A stretch of DNA of 22,567 nucleotides, taken from positions 1 to 22,567 of the forward strand of contig CAJGDQ010000002.1 in assembly GCA_904502215.1 (NCBI GenBank). The letters run 5' to 3'. The position numbers and the translations under genes are program-made. Source of the DNA: Clostridiaceae bacterium (GTDB taxonomy: Bacteria; Bacillota; Clostridia; Oscillospirales; Acutalibacteraceae). The notes under the pieces were generated by a model. That model saw nothing but the letters and a program-made list of their open reading frames with translations. It ran no database searches and had not been told where the DNA came from. This document shows positions 14,000 to 21,027 of this stretch, piece by piece (positions within the stretch are counted from its first letter, which is position 1; each line of letters begins with the position of its first letter).

Positions 14000-15199
14000 T
14001 TATTTATTAACAATCGCAATCTTAAGACCTTCCATTTTAAGGTTAGTCTGAAGCGCTTCGTTAATCTGCTCAAGGGGATATTTGTGGGTTATAAGCTTCT
14101 CAAGCGGAATACCGATTGCTTTTGCTCTCTTTAAGAAATCAAAGGTGGTTGCATAATCACGAAGGGTGTAAACCCAGGAACCAACCGTTGTGATTTCCTT
14201 TGCACAAATATCGAAGTGGGGATTAATAGTAGCATCGCCGCCATTGATAAAGAAGCCAAGCTCACAAAGTCCGCCACCGTTGCGAATAAACTTATAAATA
14301 TTGCTATGAGCTATCGGGGAACCTGTGCATTGGAAAGCAAAATCGGCTTCATATCCGCCAAATGCATTCTTAACCGCACCTGCAAGGGCTTCAATACCCT
14401 TGTGGTCCTTAAAGTTTACTGTATTATCAGCGCCCATTTGTTTTGCAAAATCAAGGCGTTTTTCTTCGCCATCTACAGCAACAATGTTCTCAATACCCAT
14501 CGTGCGAAGAATTGCAATACAAATCAATCCGATAGGACCGCAACCCTGAACAACAACTCGGCTATTAAATCTTAAAATTCCGGTTGTTTTTGCCCTTTCA
14601 ACTGCGTGAATAAGAACAGCACAGGGTTCAATCAAAATTCTTGAATCGAGGTCAAGGTCGCTAACGTTGAATACGGTAGAACCGCCTCTTACAAGTATGT
14701 AATCACCAAACCAACCGTTTAGATGAATGTCGTCATCGGGAAGAAGTCCGTAAACATCTGCTCCGCCAACATTTTGCTTGTTAAGGTCGAACATTGTGAT
14801 ATCAGGGTTATCCTTAAATATCATACAGGTAACAACCTTGTCGCCGATATTTAAGGGCTTACCCGCACTGTCCTTCTTAACGTTTTTGCCCATCTTAACA
14901 ATTTCGCCTGTTCCTTCGTGACCAAGAGCTACGGGAATTAATCCAAATGGGTCTCGCTTAAACTCGTGAGCATCGGTGCCACAAACGCCGCAACCCTCAA
15001 CCTTAACGAGTATATCGTCATCACCAACATTTGGCATTGGATATTCCTTAATTTCAAACTTCTCAAGTCCTGTTAGCATAGCTACCTTGGCAGTTGAAGG
15101 AATGTTTCCGCTAAAGCTTTGCGCTGAGGGGGAAGAACCCTTCATCTCGCCCAAAACTTGGCGAACAATGGCTTCAATATTAGAAGAATTGATATCCAT
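14000..15199 (-). CDS. Zinc-type medium-chain alcohol dehydrogenase with encapsulation peptide
   Basis: Likely reduces propionaldehyde to 1-propanol and/or lactaldehyde to 1,2-propanediol, recycling NADH in the lumen. 399 residues: N-terminal targeting helix INSSNIEAIVRQVLGEM and a Ser/Pro-rich linker (about 18-36), then a GroES-like domain with catalytic zinc ligands Cys73 (GVCGTDAHE) and His94-Glu95 (GHEGTGE), and a Rossmann domain with GCGPIGL. The four-cysteine structural zinc loop is not seen. pdu operons usually use an iron-type PduQ; this is an unrelated fold in that role. Start: ATG 15199 (MDINSSN) one base after the previous stop, with GAAAGG upstream; the in-frame TTG at 15244 lies inside the preceding gene. 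Confidence 0.92.
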   Translation of the reverse strand: MDINSSNIEAIVRQVLGEMKGSSPSAQSFSGNIPSTAKVAMLTGLEKFEIKEYPMPNVGDDDILVKVEGCGVCGTDAHEFKRDPFGLIPVALGHEGTGEIVKMGKNVKKDSAGKPLNIGDKVVTCMIFKDNPDITMFDLNKQNVGGADVYGLLPDDDIHLNGWFGDYILVRGGSTVFNVSDLDLDSRILIEPCAVLIHAVERAKTTGILRFNSRVVVQGCGPIGLICIAILRTMGIENIVAVDGEEKRLDFAKQMGADNTVNFKDHKGIEALAGAVKNAFGGYEADFAFQCTGSPIAHSNIYKFIRNGGGLCELGFFINGGDATINPHFDICAKEITTVGSWVYTLRDYATTFDFLKRAKAIGIPLEKLITHKYPLEQINEALQTNLKMEGLKIAIVNK

Positions 15200-15200
15200 T

Positions 15201-15680
15201 TTATCTTTTGCCTTTCTCAAATAATTCTTTACCGTATGCCGCAAGGGCTGTGTCCTGCTCTTCGGTGCCGCCGCTAACCCCTAAACCGCCAACAATCTGG
15301 CCGTTTTGGTTTCTAAGCGGCTCTCCCCCACCGAAAATTGCAATTTTACCATTATTGGTGAACTGAATTCCGTAAAGGGAACCGCCCGGTTGGGCAAGTG
15401 GCTTTAACACAGCAGTAGACATTTTAAGTGATACAACGGTGAATGCTTTTGAAACCGCAATATCATAACTTGCAATAAAGGCATCATCCATACATTCAAC
15501 AAGAATTGGGTTTGCCGTGCGGTTAGAAATTGCAACCACAGCCTTAACTCCCATTTCTTCGGCCCTTTTTCGCACCTGCTCACTCAATGTGCGGGCCTCG
15601 TTTAAACTTATATCAGATGGAGTAGCCTTGATTTCACGGGCGATAGTATCTGCGATTATTTGCAGTTCTCGTTCGTCCAT
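15201..15680 (-). CDS. GlcG/HbpS family protein (stand-alone PduO C-terminal domain)
   Basis: 159 residues matching the GlcG/HbpS/PduO-C fold: SLNEARTLSEQVRKRAEEMGVKAVVAISN, DDAFIASYDIAVSKAFTVV, the conserved FGGGEPLRNQNGQIVGGLGVSGGT and a DTALAAYG end. In PduO this domain is fused to the ATP:cobalamin adenosyltransferase; here that enzymatic half is missing, in keeping with a B12-free pathway. The biochemical role of the domain is not established (haem/cofactor binding is known for relatives). The N-terminal ERELQIIADTIAREIKA helix could be an encapsulation peptide. Start ATG 15680 with GGGTGAT upstream; upstream in-frame codons to 15737 lie inside the aldolase gene. Confidence 0.88.
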   Translation of the reverse strand: MDERELQIIADTIAREIKATPSDISLNEARTLSEQVRKRAEEMGVKAVVAISNRTANPILVECMDDAFIASYDIAVSKAFTVVSLKMSTAVLKPLAQPGGSLYGIQFTNNGKIAIFGGGEPLRNQNGQIVGGLGVSGGTEEQDTALAAYGKELFEKGKR

Positions 15681-15693
15681 GTCTATCACCCAC

Positions 15694-16485
15694 TTATTTG
15701 CCGAGCTGAGCCAACACTTGACGGGTAATTTCAGCAATCATATCCTTGTCAGCACCGTGGTTGCAGTTTCCGCTGCAGCCATGGCAGCTGGGCTTTCCGT
15801 CCTGAGCGTTGGGGCAAAGGTCTGCAGGATGCTTACCCTTCATTCCAAACTGACGGCGGATTTCATATAAACGCTGAACCTGAGACTCTGAAAGCTCCTT
15901 AGGACCACCGATTTGCTTAGAAATGTAAAGAAGGCGAGCATAAAACTCAACAGACTCCATTTTATGATAAGCATTGAGCAGGTTATCAGCATAAGAAAGA
16001 GCACCGTGGTTCTCAAGAAGAACTGCATCGAAGGATTGCAAATACTTAGCAACTGCATTGGGGATTTCCTCAGTAGAAGGAGTGCCGTATTCAGCAATCG
16101 GAACGCAGCCAAGTGAAATTACAGCTTCAGGCATAATAGGCTGGGTTAGCGGAATGCCTGCAATAGCAAAGCCTGTAGCATATAAAGGATGAGCGTGAAC
16201 AACTGCGCCAACATCAGGACGCTCCTTATAAACACGCATATGCATTTTAATTTCAGAAGAAGGCTTAAAGTTTCCGTTAGCCTGAAGAACCTTTCCATCC
16301 TTATCTACCTTACAAATGTATTCAGGGGTCATAAAGCCCTTACTAACACCGGTAGGAGTGCAAAGGAACTCATTGTCGTTTAACTTAACCGAAATGTTTC
16401 CGTCATTAGCAGCAACCATTCCCTTATCATAGATGCGCTTACCGATTTCACAAATCTGTTTTTTAATTTCAAATTCGTTTACCAT
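15694..16485 (-). CDS. fucA: Class II (FucA-type) deoxyhexulose-phosphate aldolase with C-terminal targeting tail
   Basis: Splits L-fuculose 1-phosphate (or L-rhamnulose 1-phosphate) to DHAP and L-lactaldehyde. 263 residues: the FucA/AraD domain (about 1-215) has GNISVK, the catalytic SSEIKMH glutamate (Glu78) and zinc ligands His97, His99 (VVHAHP) and His160 (LLENHGAL). E. coli FucA ends near 215 residues; here a tail follows with a Cys-rich linker (Cys224, 234, 237, 241 plus His235/243) and a terminal amphipathic helix DKDMIAEITRQVLAQLG, an encapsulation peptide like those on the dehydrogenases. First gene of unit B: ATG 16485 with AAAGGAG, promoter at 16540-16568. Substrate choice between fuculose-1-P and rhamnulose-1-P cannot be made from sequence; GRM5-type aldolases may use both. 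Confidence 0.93.
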   Translation of the reverse strand: MVNEFEIKKQICEIGKRIYDKGMVAANDGNISVKLNDNEFLCTPTGVSKGFMTPEYICKVDKDGKVLQANGNFKPSSEIKMHMRVYKERPDVGAVVHAHPLYATGFAIAGIPLTQPIMPEAVISLGCVPIAEYGTPSTEEIPNAVAKYLQSFDAVLLENHGALSYADNLLNAYHKMESVEFYARLLYISKQIGGPKELSESQVQRLYEIRRQFGMKGKHPADLCPNAQDGKPSCHGCSGNCNHGADKDMIAEITRQVLAQLGK

Positions 16486-16539
16486 TTTAAATTCTCCTTT
16501 GAATTTTGATTTTTTTGTTTTTTATTTGATTATGGCTTG

Positions 16540-16568
16540 ATTTTACCATAAATTAAGTATAAAGTCAA
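16540..16568 (-). promoter_or_regulatory. Promoter of BMC unit B (aldolase to pduL)
   Basis: Minus-strand TTGACT (16563-16568), 17-bp spacer, TAAAAT (16540-16545). Predicted start near 16533, leaving a leader of about 45 bases. A 9-bp inverted repeat CAACACAAA (16566-16574) / TTTGTGTTG (16614-16622) begins at the -35 box and reaches into the eutP 3' end, a possible operator pair. Confidence 0.75.
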
Positions 16569-16589
16569 CACAAATCACTGTTATTTTCT

Positions 16590-17036
16590 TTATTTTTCTT
16601 GATTTTTGTTGTTTTTGTGTTGTTTTAGGTGGGAAATCAGGTCTTCAACCCCTTCCCCCGTAACTGAATTGACAAAAAACACATCCTTGCAACCCGAAAG
16701 CCTTAACCAACGCTCAGCTCTTTTAGGGTCTTTTTTATCAATTTTTGTAACCACACCGATTACCTCTCGGTTTACAAGACAGGTGATACAGGGCGGAAAA
16801 AGTGAATAATCATCATCGGCCGCTATAAGAAGGGCGACCACATCAGCCTCATATGAGTAAAGCGCCAAAGCGCAGCCTAAATCGTGGTTTTCGGCATATT
16901 CACCTGGGGAATCAATAACGAAATCGTTAAAAACCATCCCTTGAGTTTTCTTATAATGTGTTTTTTCTCCGTTTAAGGCTTGGGTGAGGGTTGTTTTTCC
17001 GCAACCGCTTCGCCCAATAAGTAAAAGCCGCTTCAT
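16590..17036 (-). CDS. eutP: EutP/PduV-like small GTPase
   Basis: P-loop NTPase of the EutP/PduV family found in eut and pdu loci, possibly tied to microcompartment positioning or acyl metabolism; exact role unsettled. 148 residues: Walker A GRSGCGKTT (8-16), an effector region KTQGMVFND, switch II DSPGEY, and the base-recognition TKIDKKD; it ends in an Asn/Lys-rich tail. ATG 17036 overlaps the stop of the preceding shell gene (ATGA), so translation is coupled. Last gene of unit A; no terminator is seen after it, so unit A transcripts may read into unit B. Confidence 0.9.
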   Translation of the reverse strand: MKRLLLIGRSGCGKTTLTQALNGEKTHYKKTQGMVFNDFVIDSPGEYAENHDLGCALALYSYEADVVALLIAADDDYSLFPPCITCLVNREVIGVVTKIDKKDPKRAERWLRLSGCKDVFFVNSVTGEGVEDLISHLKQHKNNKNQEK

Positions 17037-17401
17037 GTTCTTGTCAGCTCGCAAACATCAAAGCCTAGCTTGTTTGCGGCATATTCATTAACGGCAATAA
17101 GCGCGGCTTCAACCTGTGAAACCGAACCGGTTACAATAACCGTTCCGCTAAACCTATCAACAAAACCAAGAGTAACGCCTGAAGCCTTCATAGCAACATC
17201 CCCCGCAATAATTGCGGTCTCACTTGGAGAAAGGGTTAGGATTCCGATTGCTCCGCTATGCTCTTCTGCAGGGTCAAGACCCAGCTTGTAGTAAAGAGTA
17301 TTGTCAGGGTTAGCAATAATGTGTGAAAGGGTGATTTGCTTTCCGGGAACTATCTCTTGAATAATTCTTTGCTTATCACCCGAATATTTATCAAAACTCA
17401 T
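17033..17401 (-). CDS. eutS: EutS/PduU-type circularly permuted BMC-H shell protein
   Basis: 122 residues: an N-terminal segment QRIIQEIVPGKQITLSHIIANP forms the small beta-barrel that caps the pore in PduU/EutS, followed by the permuted BMC domain (GAIGILTLSPSETAIIAGDVAMKASGVTLGFVDRFSGTVIVTGSVSQVEAAL). These features separate it from the ordinary BMC-H proteins in unit B. Start ATG 17401 with AGGAGG, two bases after the activase stop; the longer frame to 17443 lies inside that gene. Lying beside the dehydratase and activase rather than with the other shell genes, it may be the shell contact for the signature enzyme (inference). Confidence 0.95.
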   Translation of the reverse strand: MSFDKYSGDKQRIIQEIVPGKQITLSHIIANPDNTLYYKLGLDPAEEHSGAIGILTLSPSETAIIAGDVAMKASGVTLGFVDRFSGTVIVTGSVSQVEAALIAVNEYAANKLGFDVCELTRT

Positions 17402-17403
17402 CT

Positions 17404-18195
17404 CTAACCTCCTATTCGTGTAATTAATCCGTGTTGCTCGCAAACCTTAAGGAGAGTTTGCATTTTTTCAGCCGAAGGAGAAGAAACATCCCCCATTAAA
17501 TAAGGGCGGCCAAGTCCTTCGTATTTATCACGCCCCATTTGATGATAGGGCAAAAGGTGAATTTCGTTAACACCGGGGAGAGAGGCGGTAAATCTTGCAA
17601 TATTGCCGATTTCCTCTTCGCTATCATTAACTCCCGGAATAACAGGAACTCTTATAATCAGCTTTTTGGCTCTGGAAGCAATAAACCTTGCATTTTCGAG
17701 GATTTTTTCGTTAGGCCTAGTAGTAAATTCCTCATGTTTTTGACTGTTCGTATGCTTAATATCCATAAGAAACAAATCAACAACAGGAATAAACCTTTCG
17801 ATAACCTCTTTCTCAGCAAAAGCCGTTGTTTCAATAGCGGTATTCAGTCCGTTTTCCTTGCAGGCAGTAAGAAGAGCCACCGAAAAATCGGGTTGCCAGA
17901 GGCATTCTCCGCCCGAAAGTGTGATTCCCCCACCGCTTCTGCGGTAATAAGGTCGGTCCCTTAAGACCTCTTCTAATACCTCGCCAACATTCACATCTCT
18001 TCCTATGATTTTAGGCTTGCCCTTTTGAAGCATTTCCTGAATTTCATAGACCTGCGATTCGGGGTTGCAACACCATCGGCATCTCAAGGGACATCCTTTA
18101 AGGAATACTATGGTGCGAATACCGGGTCCATCGTGGGTGGAAAAACGCTGAATATCAAAAATTCTACCGCTAACCGAAAGAATTTTATCATTCAT
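17404..18195 (-). CDS. Glycyl radical enzyme activating enzyme (radical SAM)
   Basis: Uses a [4Fe-4S] cluster and S-adenosylmethionine to put the radical on Gly816 of the neighbouring dehydratase. 263 residues: cluster motif C35-x3-C39-x2-C42 (GCPLRCRWC), the SAM-binding GGGITLSGGECLWQPDF, and a PFL-activase-like C-terminal half (LLPYHQMGRDKYEGLG). Many activases of glycyl radical dehydratases carry a two-cluster ferredoxin-like insert after the first motif; no CxxC-rich insert is present here, so it has the short, PFL-activase-like build. ATG 18195 follows the dehydratase TAA directly, with GGGGGAA upstream, so the two are translated together. Confidence 0.95.
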   Translation of the reverse strand: MNDKILSVSGRIFDIQRFSTHDGPGIRTIVFLKGCPLRCRWCCNPESQVYEIQEMLQKGKPKIIGRDVNVGEVLEEVLRDRPYYRRSGGGITLSGGECLWQPDFSVALLTACKENGLNTAIETTAFAEKEVIERFIPVVDLFLMDIKHTNSQKHEEFTTRPNEKILENARFIASRAKKLIIRVPVIPGVNDSEEEIGNIARFTASLPGVNEIHLLPYHQMGRDKYEGLGRPYLMGDVSSPSAEKMQTLLKVCEQHGLITRIGG

Positions 18196-20721
18196 TTAAA
18201 ATTCCCCCTGCTCGGTGCGGTTAATAATATCATCTTGAAGCGAGCGCGAAAGAGTGGTGAACAATGCGCTATATCCTGCAACTCTAACAACAAGTGATTT
18301 ATATTTTTCAGGGTTCTTTTGTGCATCACGCAAGGTTTCTCGGCTAACAACATTAAACTGCATATGGCTTCCCTTTTGGTCAAAGTAGCCTCGAACAAGA
18401 GCCACAAAGCTTTCAAGTCCGCCGGCCCCCGCAAGAGCGCTCGGATGGAACTTCATATTAAATAAAGTTCCGTTGGATGCAATATAATGGTCAAGCTTTG
18501 AAACCGAGTTAGCAGCAGCGGTAGGTCCTTTTATATCTCTTCCCGCCGCAGGTGAAACACCATCGGCAACAGGTGTATTAGCAAGTCGTCCATCGGGTGT
18601 TGCACCGGTTTGTGCTCCAAGAGGAACGTTTGCCGAAACGGGATAAAGTCCCGCTTGATACTGTCCTCCTCTGGGGTTTCTATAATTCAAAAGCGGACGG
18701 GTATATGTATAAGCCACATCTCTTGCAAAGCTATCAACCTCAGGGATATCGTTTCCAAACTTTGGAAGTTCAGCGATTTTATCAAGAAGTGCTTCATACC
18801 TTGCCTTTTGCTCGGCATTACAATTGTTTCTACTAACCGTTTCGTAAATATTTTTAACATCCTCGGCAGTAATGGTTTTGCCATTCTCAACAAGTCGTTT
18901 TGCAACCTGAGTTGTTAGCTTTTCGGCTTGTTTTGGGTCCATATCCTTGCCGTAATTATTTTCAAGCGCCTCTTTAAAATCCTTCATAGAAACGCTTTTT
19001 TCTTCAAAAACAAGCTTCTTAATGGCATAAAGAGCATCAGCCATATTAGCAATACCAAAGCCCTGTGGGCCTGTGAAATTATAAATCGCTCCGCCTTCTT
19101 GCAAGCTTTTTCCTCTGCCGATACAATCTTCAACCATTGAGGATTGGAAAGGAAGTGGACATAAATCAGCGTGTGCCAAGTCAATAGCATTATCAGCATT
19201 AACAAGAAGCTCAATAAAGTAGTTCATTTGGGTTTTATAAGCCTCATAAAACTCTTCAAAGCTCTTCATTTCAGAAACATCGCCGGTTTTTGGTCCTAAC
19301 TGAACTCCGCAGTCTACTCCATTTGAAAAAACAAGCTCAAGCGGACGGCACATATTAAAGAAAGCGGCATCATGCCAACCATCAGTTTTAGCAGCCTTTT
19401 GAGGCTCAACGCAACCGATAATGTTATAATCTCTTGCATCCTCTAAAGTAAGGCCTCGGCTTTGGAGCGAGGGGATAATAACCTCATCGTTATAATAAGC
19501 GGGAAGTCCAACACCTGTTCGGGTAACCTCGGCGGCTCTTAACATAAACTCGTGAGGAGTTCCGTTCCAAACTCTAACCGAGAATGAAGGTTGAGGCAAC
19601 GAAACATGCATCGTTGCGTTCATACACATATAAGAAATGTCATTCGTAACATCTCTTCCGCTCGAATCCTGACCGCCAACAATCAGATTTTGGAACAAGC
19701 TATAACCCGCAAAGCCCTCGGCCGAAGCCGCATCACGCACTTTATTAAGGTCATTAAGCTTAACCCAAATGCAATCAATAAGCTCTTGGGCAAATTCTCT
19801 TGTAATAGCGCCTTTATCGAGGTCGGCCTCAAAATAAGGATACATATATTGGTCAAAGCGACCGGGAGAAATCGAATGTCCGCTAGATTCGGTTTGAAGC
19901 AGCATTTGAACAAACCAAAAGGATTGGCAAGCCTCGTAAAAGCTTGTAGCTCCAAGAGCGGGAACTCTTTTGCAGTTTTCAGCAATTTTTAAAAGCTCTT
20001 CCTTGCGAGCTCCGTTTTCCTTTGCGGCCTCGTTTAAAGCTAACTCTACATATCTTGCAGCATATTTACATACCGCCTCGCAGCTGATAATTACCGCCTC
20101 TAAAAATTGGTGACGTTTTGCATAATCTTGGTCGGAGCATTTAAGCTTTGCCATAGCATCACGTGCTTCTTGCTCAATGCCCTTAAAACCGATTTTTAAA
20201 ACCTTTCCGTAATCTACCGTTACATGACCGATTCCATTGTAAAAGTAGTTTCCGGGGGTGAAAATATTATGGTCAATTGCAGCAAGTGCTTCGGGCGCCA
20301 TATATGCAGTTGCAAGCTCACTAGTTGTTTTACCCTTCCAATAAGGATAAACCTTGCGAAGTGTTTCCTTTGTTTCTTCAGATATATAAAAAGGGTCAGC
20401 ACTTCTAGTTGCAACAGTATCAAACTCATCCTGAAGCCAAGTATATGAATACTCAGGGAAAACCTGACAGCCTCTCGGCGCCTTACTGTTGCTTCCAACT
20501 ATAAGCTCCAACGGGCGAATTGTAATAGGCAAATTCTCTAAAATATGAGCAAACGCCTTAGCTCTTCTTATAATAATAGGAAGTCCCTCAGTTTTGCGAT
20601 AGCTTTCGGTAAGAAGAACGGCTCGGTCAGCCTCGATTTCAGGCATATTGGCAAAGAGATGCTCGATAAGAGCAGCAATTCGTGGTGATTTATCAATTTT
20701 TTCGGTATAGACAGTTCTCAT
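18196..20721 (-). CDS. B12-independent propanediol/glycerol dehydratase (glycyl radical enzyme)
   Basis: Signature enzyme: dehydrates (S)-1,2-propanediol to propionaldehyde (or glycerol to 3-HPA). 841 residues, normal for the family. The thiyl-radical Cys437 lies in IIGCVEPQ with Glu439, and Asp451 follows in the GWHDAAFFN motif; His166 (GIGHVTVDY), the HSISPGRFDQY segment (Ser283/285) and Tyr340 match the substrate-binding positions known from glycerol dehydratase. The glycyl radical is Gly816 in VVRVAGYSALF. The GCVEP...GWHD pattern points to diol dehydratase rather than PFL or the arylacetate decarboxylases; choline lyase is less likely because of the PduP/aldolase context. Start ATG 20721 with GGGAGGTG; the frame upstream to 20805 crosses the promoter. 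No encapsulation peptide is visible at either end. Confidence 0.94.
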   Translation of the reverse strand: MRTVYTEKIDKSPRIAALIEHLFANMPEIEADRAVLLTESYRKTEGLPIIIRRAKAFAHILENLPITIRPLELIVGSNSKAPRGCQVFPEYSYTWLQDEFDTVATRSADPFYISEETKETLRKVYPYWKGKTTSELATAYMAPEALAAIDHNIFTPGNYFYNGIGHVTVDYGKVLKIGFKGIEQEARDAMAKLKCSDQDYAKRHQFLEAVIISCEAVCKYAARYVELALNEAAKENGARKEELLKIAENCKRVPALGATSFYEACQSFWFVQMLLQTESSGHSISPGRFDQYMYPYFEADLDKGAITREFAQELIDCIWVKLNDLNKVRDAASAEGFAGYSLFQNLIVGGQDSSGRDVTNDISYMCMNATMHVSLPQPSFSVRVWNGTPHEFMLRAAEVTRTGVGLPAYYNDEVIIPSLQSRGLTLEDARDYNIIGCVEPQKAAKTDGWHDAAFFNMCRPLELVFSNGVDCGVQLGPKTGDVSEMKSFEEFYEAYKTQMNYFIELLVNADNAIDLAHADLCPLPFQSSMVEDCIGRGKSLQEGGAIYNFTGPQGFGIANMADALYAIKKLVFEEKSVSMKDFKEALENNYGKDMDPKQAEKLTTQVAKRLVENGKTITAEDVKNIYETVSRNNCNAEQKARYEALLDKIAELPKFGNDIPEVDSFARDVAYTYTRPLLNYRNPRGGQYQAGLYPVSANVPLGAQTGATPDGRLANTPVADGVSPAAGRDIKGPTAAANSVSKLDHYIASNGTLFNMKFHPSALAGAGGLESFVALVRGYFDQKGSHMQFNVVSRETLRDAQKNPEKYKSLVVRVAGYSALFTTLSRSLQDDIINRTEQGEF

Positions 20722-20748
20722 ACTGCACCTCCCAAAAAGCAAAATGCG

Positions 20749-20760
20749 ATAGTTTACTAT
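20749..20760. promoter_or_regulatory. Palindromic operator candidate at the dehydratase transcription start
   Basis: ATAGT-TT-ACTAT, five-base arms, placed just downstream of the -10 at the predicted +1. Position suits a repressor such as the operon's DeoR protein; the binding factor is not known. Confidence 0.4.
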
Positions 20761-20764
20761 GTTA

Positions 20765-20793
20765 AGTCTATCACAAAACCAACTAAATGTCAA
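20765..20793 (-). promoter_or_regulatory. Promoter of BMC unit A (dehydratase, activase, eutS, eutP)
   Basis: Minus-strand TTGACA (20788-20793), 17-bp spacer, TAGACT (20765-20770). Leader of about 37 bases before the dehydratase ATG. Confidence 0.75.
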
Positions 20794-20971
20794 CAACAAA
20801 AACAAAAGAAAAAAGGCAAAACAACAAAAAACCGCACAAATTTGTTAAAAAATATGCCTATTTCTCGAAAAACGCCCCAAAAATCAGAAAAATAATGCAA
20901 CTAAAAACCAAATTTATGTGTATAAAACAACATTTTCAAAGGAAAAATCCCAAAAAATCAAATTTTTAGCA

Positions 20972-21013
20972 AAATAATAACCCGATAACAATAAAGTTAT
21001 CGGGTTATTATTT
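20972..21013 (-). terminator. Terminator of glutamine synthetase III gene
   Basis: Perfect 18-bp inverted repeat (20972-20989 with 20996-21013), loop of six, AT-rich outer part giving a U tract on the minus strand; 14 bases after the stop codon at 21028. Symmetric enough to work in both directions. Confidence 0.9.
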
Positions 21014-21027
21014 GAAATTTCTTTGTT

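Larger units (their letters stand above)
20722..21027. other. Regulatory intergenic between dehydratase and glutamine synthetase genes
   Basis: About 300 bases without a gene. From right to left it holds the glutamine synthetase terminator (20972-21013), an A/C-rich stretch (about 20806-20970) in which I see nothing definite, and the dehydratase promoter with a palindrome (20748-20793). An open frame at 20787-20969 is Lys/Asn-rich, starts inside the promoter and lacks a ribosome binding site. Confidence 0.6.

Noticed and set aside
15200..15244. Upstream extension of the alcohol dehydrogenase starting from TTG
   Set aside because: It is inside the GlcG-family gene; the ATG at 15199 gives the encapsulation peptide right at the N-terminus.
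17402..17443. Upstream extension of the EutS-type protein
   Set aside because: It overlaps the activase; the ATG at 17401 has AGGAGG and family-like length.
20787..20969. 60-residue Lys/Asn-rich open frame on the plus strand
   Set aside because: It starts inside the unit A promoter, has no ribosome binding site, and its composition only mirrors A/C-rich DNA.
20722..20970. Cobalamin riboswitch or catabolite (cre) site upstream of the dehydratase
   Set aside because: No B12-box-like conserved core and no cre-like palindrome was found; the pathway is B12-independent.
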